From the NCBI GenBank assembly GCA_015061695.1, contig SUWA01000022.1, positions 1 to 35,022 on the forward strand: a DNA stretch of 35,022 nucleotides, given 5' to 3'. A program made the translations under genes and the position numbers. Below the pieces are notes generated by a model. The model saw only the letters and a list, made by a program, of their open reading frames with translations. It was not told the origin of the DNA and made no database searches. Below are positions 32,420 through 35,022 of this stretch, one piece after another. Every line of letters begins with the position of its first letter. The first letter of the stretch is position 1. Source of the DNA: Lentisphaerota bacterium (lineage in GTDB: Bacteria; Verrucomicrobiota; Lentisphaeria; Victivallales; Victivallaceae).

Positions 32420-34147
32420 ATGAGTTGTTCAATTCAGGATTTTGCAACAAAAAACACTCTTCTGACCGTTGCTGTCGGAGCTGATCATGGCGGTTTTGAA
32501 GCCAAACAGACTCTGATCGCCAGACTGACTGCCAACCAGATCAATGTGGTCGATGCCGGCGCGTTCTCGCTGGAAAAGACCGATGACTATCCGGATTTTG
32601 CCGCAGTGGTGGCCGGCAAAGTTTCCCGCGGGGAAGCAGATGCCGGGATTCTGATCTGCCGTTCCGGTATCGGTATGGCGATTGCGGCCAACCGTTTTCA
32701 CGGTGTGCGCGCGGCGGTTTGCGAAGATAAGGAAACCGCGATGCTTTCGCGCCAGCACAACTGCAGCAATGTGATCGTGCTTTCCGGCGACCATCTGACT
32801 GACGATTGCCGCTTTGATATCGTTTCGACCTTTATGACCACCAAGTTTTCCGGCGAAGAACGTCATTGCCGCCGGTTGAATGAACTGGAAAAAGTTACCT
32901 ATGACGATATTGCCGCTATCCGCAATGCCGATCCGGCAATCGCCAATATCATTGATAAAGAAGCAGTCCGTCAGGCTGACGGCATTGAATTGATTGCTTC
33001 CGAAAACTTTGCCAGCTGTGCCGTACGCGCCGCGCAAGGTTCGGTTCTGACCAACAAATATGCCGAAGGTTACCCGGGCAAACGTTACTACAACGGCTGC
33101 GAATTTATTGACGAAATCGAAAGCCTGGCCATCGAACGCGCCTGCAAACTCTTCGGTGCCGAAGCTGCCAACGTTCAGCCGCACTCCGGCAGTTCTGCCA
33201 ATCAGGCGGTGTACATGGCGCTGGTCAAACCCGGCGATACCGTGCTTTCCATGAGTCTTGACCACGGCGGGCACCTGACTCACGGTCATCCGCTGAACTT
33301 CTCCGGGTCGCTCTACAACATCGTGCCTTACGGTGTCAACCGCGAAACCGAAATGATCGACTATGACGAAATCGAAAAGCTGGCGCTGGAAAACAAACCT
33401 CAGATGATTCTGGCCGGTGCCTCGGCTTATCCGCGGATCATTGATTTCCCGCGTTTGCGCGAAATCGCCGACAAAGTCGGTGCCAAACTCTTTGTTGATA
33501 TGGCGCACATTGCCGGTCTGGTCGCTGCCGGTGAACACCCCAGCCCGGTGCCGTATGCTGATGTAGTTACCACCACCACTCACAAAACCTTGCGCGGTCC
33601 CCGTGCCGGTTTGATCCTTTGCCGCGAAGAATATATCAAGGCGATCAATTCCAAGGTATTCCCCGGTATGCAGGGCGGGCCGCTTGAACACGTTATCGCG
33701 GCCAAGGCTATCTGCTTCGGCGAAGCCATGAGCGATGATTTCAAGGCTTATCAGAAGCAGATCAAACTCAACGCCAAAGTGTTGGCCGACGAGTTGACCC
33801 GCCGCGGTTTCCGTATGGTTTCCGGCGGAACGGACAATCACCTGATGCTGGTTGACTTGCGTCCCAAACAGGCGACCGGTAAGGCCGTGGCCAATGCGCT
33901 GGATATTGCCCGGATCACGGTCAACAAGAACATGATCCCCTTCGATCCGGAAAAACCGTTCGTCACCAGTGGTATCCGTATCGGTACGCCGGCTGTTACC
34001 ACCCGGGGCATGAAAGAAGATGCCATGCTCAAGATCGCTGACTTTATTGATCGCGGCGTGGCTCTGCGCGACGATGTTGAAGCGCTGAAGAAGCTGGGCG
34101 AAGAAGTCAAGGCGTTTACCGCCGACTACCCCATGCCGCAGTTCTGA
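32420..34147 (+). CDS. glyA: Fused ribose-5-phosphate isomerase B - serine hydroxymethyltransferase
   Basis: A single 575-residue frame joins two enzymes. Residues ~13-150 are Rpi[12 protein letters not shown] (His23), [17 protein letters not shown] (Cys80, the isomerase base) and [12 protein letters not shown] (His113), so ribose-5-P/ribulose-5-P isomerisation looks intact. Residues ~158-575 are a full-length [52 protein letters not shown], and [14 protein letters not shown] with the PLP lysine (Lys389). The joint (about 140-160) is a short charged linker with no internal start or stop visible. It lies 46 bases after the YwlE-type phosphatase and 22 before serS. SHMT consumes serine to make glycine and methylene-THF. 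Confidence 0.95.
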   Translation: MSCSIQDFATKNTLLTVAVGADHGGFEAKQTLIARLTANQINVVDAGAFSLEKTDDYPDFAAVVAGKVSRGEADAGILICRSGIGMAIAANRFHGVRAAVCEDKETAMLSRQHNCSNVIVLSGDHLTDDCRFDIVSTFMTTKFSGEERHCRRLNELEKVTYDDIAAIRNADPAIANIIDKEAVRQADGIELIASENFASCAVRAAQGSVLTNKYAEGYPGKRYYNGCEFIDEIESLAIERACKLFGAEAANVQPHSGSSANQAVYMALVKPGDTVLSMSLDHGGHLTHGHPLNFSGSLYNIVPYGVNRETEMIDYDEIEKLALENKPQMILAGASAYPRIIDFPRLREIADKVGAKLFVDMAHIAGLVAAGEHPSPVPYADVVTTTTHKTLRGPRAGLILCREEYIKAINSKVFPGMQGGPLEHVIAAKAICFGEAMSDDFKAYQKQIKLNAKVLADELTRRGFRMVSGGTDNHLMLVDLRPKQATGKAVANALDIARITVNKNMIPFDPEKPFVTSGIRIGTPAVTTRGMKEDAMLKIADFIDRGVALRDDVEALKKLGEEVKAFTADYPMPQF

Positions 34148-34169
34148 AATATAATATTGAGGTAAGAGA

Positions 34170-35022
34170 ATGATTGACTTGAGAATCCTCCGTGAAAATC
34201 CGGAGCTGATAAAGAAGAATTGCGCCCGCCGCGGCGCTGCGGTCAATGTGGATACTTTGATTGCGCTGGATGCCGAATACCGTGCTTTGTTGGGCGAAGT
34301 CGAAAATATGCGTTCGGAACGCAACCGTTTGAGCAAGGAATGTAAAGATAATCCGGCTGCCCGTGAACAGGTGCGTGAACTCAAAGAACGTCTTTCGGCC
34401 AGCGAAGGTCATCTGAACCGTCTGGAAGATAAAATGACCGCCATGGCCGGTTTTCTGCCCAACTTGCTGGCCGATGATGTGCCGGATGGGCAGACCGATG
34501 CCGATAACGTTGAACTGCGCAAAGTCGGCACGATCCCGCAGTTTGATTTCAAGGTGCGCGACCATCAGGAACTGGGCGAAATTCTGGATATAATCGACAC
34601 CCAGCGCGGCGCCAAAGTTGCCCAGTCCGGTTTTTATTACTGGAAAGGCAAGGGCGCACAGTTGGTTCAGGCACTGTTCTTCTGGACTCAGCGCGAACTG
34701 GTCAACCGCGGGTTTCAGCTGTTTATGACGCCCTGTCTGGCCAAGGAAAAAACTTTGTACGGAACCGGTTATCTGCCTTTCTTTGCTGATCAGACCTATG
34801 CGCTGAAAGATGAAGATCTGGCGCTGATCGGTACTTCGGAACAGACGCTGGTCGGGTTCCATGCCGATGAAGTGCTGGAAGGTGCGACTTTGCCGCGCTT
34901 CTACACGGCTTATACGCCCTGTTTCCGTACTGAATCCGGCAGTTACGGCAAAGCCAGCCGCGGTATTTTCCGCGTGCATCAGTTCCATAAGGTCGAACAG
35001 ATCATCTTCTGTAAACCGCAGG
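34170..35022 (+). CDS. serS: Seryl-tRNA synthetase, N-terminal part (runs off the right edge)
   Basis: The first 284 residues of a class II aminoacyl-tRNA synthetase that charges tRNA-Ser. MIDLRILRENPELIKKNCARRG is the canonical start; residues ~30-100 form the antiparallel coiled-coil arm that grips the tRNA; RGAKVAQSGFYYWKGKGAQL begins the catalytic core; YLPFFADQTYAL and LIGTSEQTLVG follow; and FRTESGSYGKASRGIFRVHQFHKVE holds motif 2. Motif 3 lies beyond the window. AGGTAAGAG precedes the ATG. Placement after SHMT puts serine consumption and serine charging in one likely operon. Confidence 0.96.
   Translation, partial: MIDLRILRENPELIKKNCARRGAAVNVDTLIALDAEYRALLGEVENMRSERNRLSKECKDNPAAREQVRELKERLSASEGHLNRLEDKMTAMAGFLPNLLADDVPDGQTDADNVELRKVGTIPQFDFKVRDHQELGEILDIIDTQRGAKVAQSGFYYWKGKGAQLVQALFFWTQRELVNRGFQLFMTPCLAKEKTLYGTGYLPFFADQTYALKDEDLALIGTSEQTLVGFHADEVLEGATLPRFYTAYTPCFRTESGSYGKASRGIFRVHQFHKVEQIIFCKPQ

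Noticed and set aside
32429-34384. A 651-codon open frame on the minus strand opposite the RpiB-SHMT fusion
   Set aside because: It is the mirror of a strongly conserved gene; its translation shows no family motif and is rich in shadow-type residues. High codon bias of the real gene leaves the opposite frame open.
1-35022. tRNA or rRNA genes, CRISPR arrays, insertion sequences, prophage genes
   Set aside because: Looked for T-loop GTTCGANTC contexts, regularly spaced repeats, transposase-like or phage structural proteins; none found by eye.

Overview
The window looks like chromosomal DNA of a Gram-negative, carbohydrate-degrading bacterium. Envelope genes (TolB, a LolA-like protein, an InaA-like kinase homologue and several Sec-exported proteins) support the Gram-negative reading. 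Gene content and protein style (sialate O-acetylesterase family, GxQxGxxN surface-repeat protein, archaeal-type XPB-Bax1 pair, RpiB-GlyA fusion) make me think of the PVC superphylum, most likely Lentisphaerota. That placement is inference from style, not from a marker gene search. I saw no phage, IS element, CRISPR array, tRNA or rRNA.

Left part (1-4880). A truncated gene end is followed by a clean sigma-70 promoter and a two-hairpin guanidine-II (mini-ykkC) riboswitch that precedes a Gdx/SugE-type guanidinium exporter. Next are a PfkB-family sugar kinase with a strong bidirectional terminator, a sialate O-acetylesterase-family hydrolase (minus strand) with a perfect 20-bp palindromic operator in its promoter, and a small exported NTF2/DUF4878-like protein.

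Middle left (4900-12621). An InaA/WaaP-like kinase fold that has lost its catalytic Asp is followed by a minus-strand pair: endonuclease IV and a tartrate/D-malate dehydrogenase-type decarboxylating dehydrogenase. Divergent from nfo is an overlapping XPB-like helicase and Bax1-like nuclease pair, making a small DNA-repair cluster. A minus-strand nagA and an RlmI-like methyltransferase overlap by 4 bp.

Putative origin (12622-13305). A 684-bp gene-free, AT-rich stretch lies between divergent nagA and dnaA. It holds a near-consensus nagA promoter, two 11-bp-spaced TGTTAATAA repeats, repeated GTAAGTTGC-type motifs and a palindrome overlapping the dnaA promoter. It is a candidate oriC, although no perfect TTATCCACA box is present.

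Right arm (13306-29124). All genes run on the plus strand: dnaA, CCA-adding enzyme, paaK-type ligase, tolB, folC, lon, LolA-like protein, pyrK, pyrD, DUF1015, a degenerate cyclase, a surface-repeat protein and two tandem paralogous exported HEMFH metallopeptidase-like proteins. Most of folC to the peptidases is spaced tightly enough to be one long operon or a few nested ones.

Right end (29142-35022). A minus-strand trmB and a two-domain alpha/alpha-barrel-like protein diverge from a plus-strand set: a YwlE-type low-molecular-weight phosphatase, a single-chain RpiB-SHMT fusion, and serS, which runs off the window. The order ywlE-rpiB-glyA is known in Bacillus; here the last two are one polypeptide.
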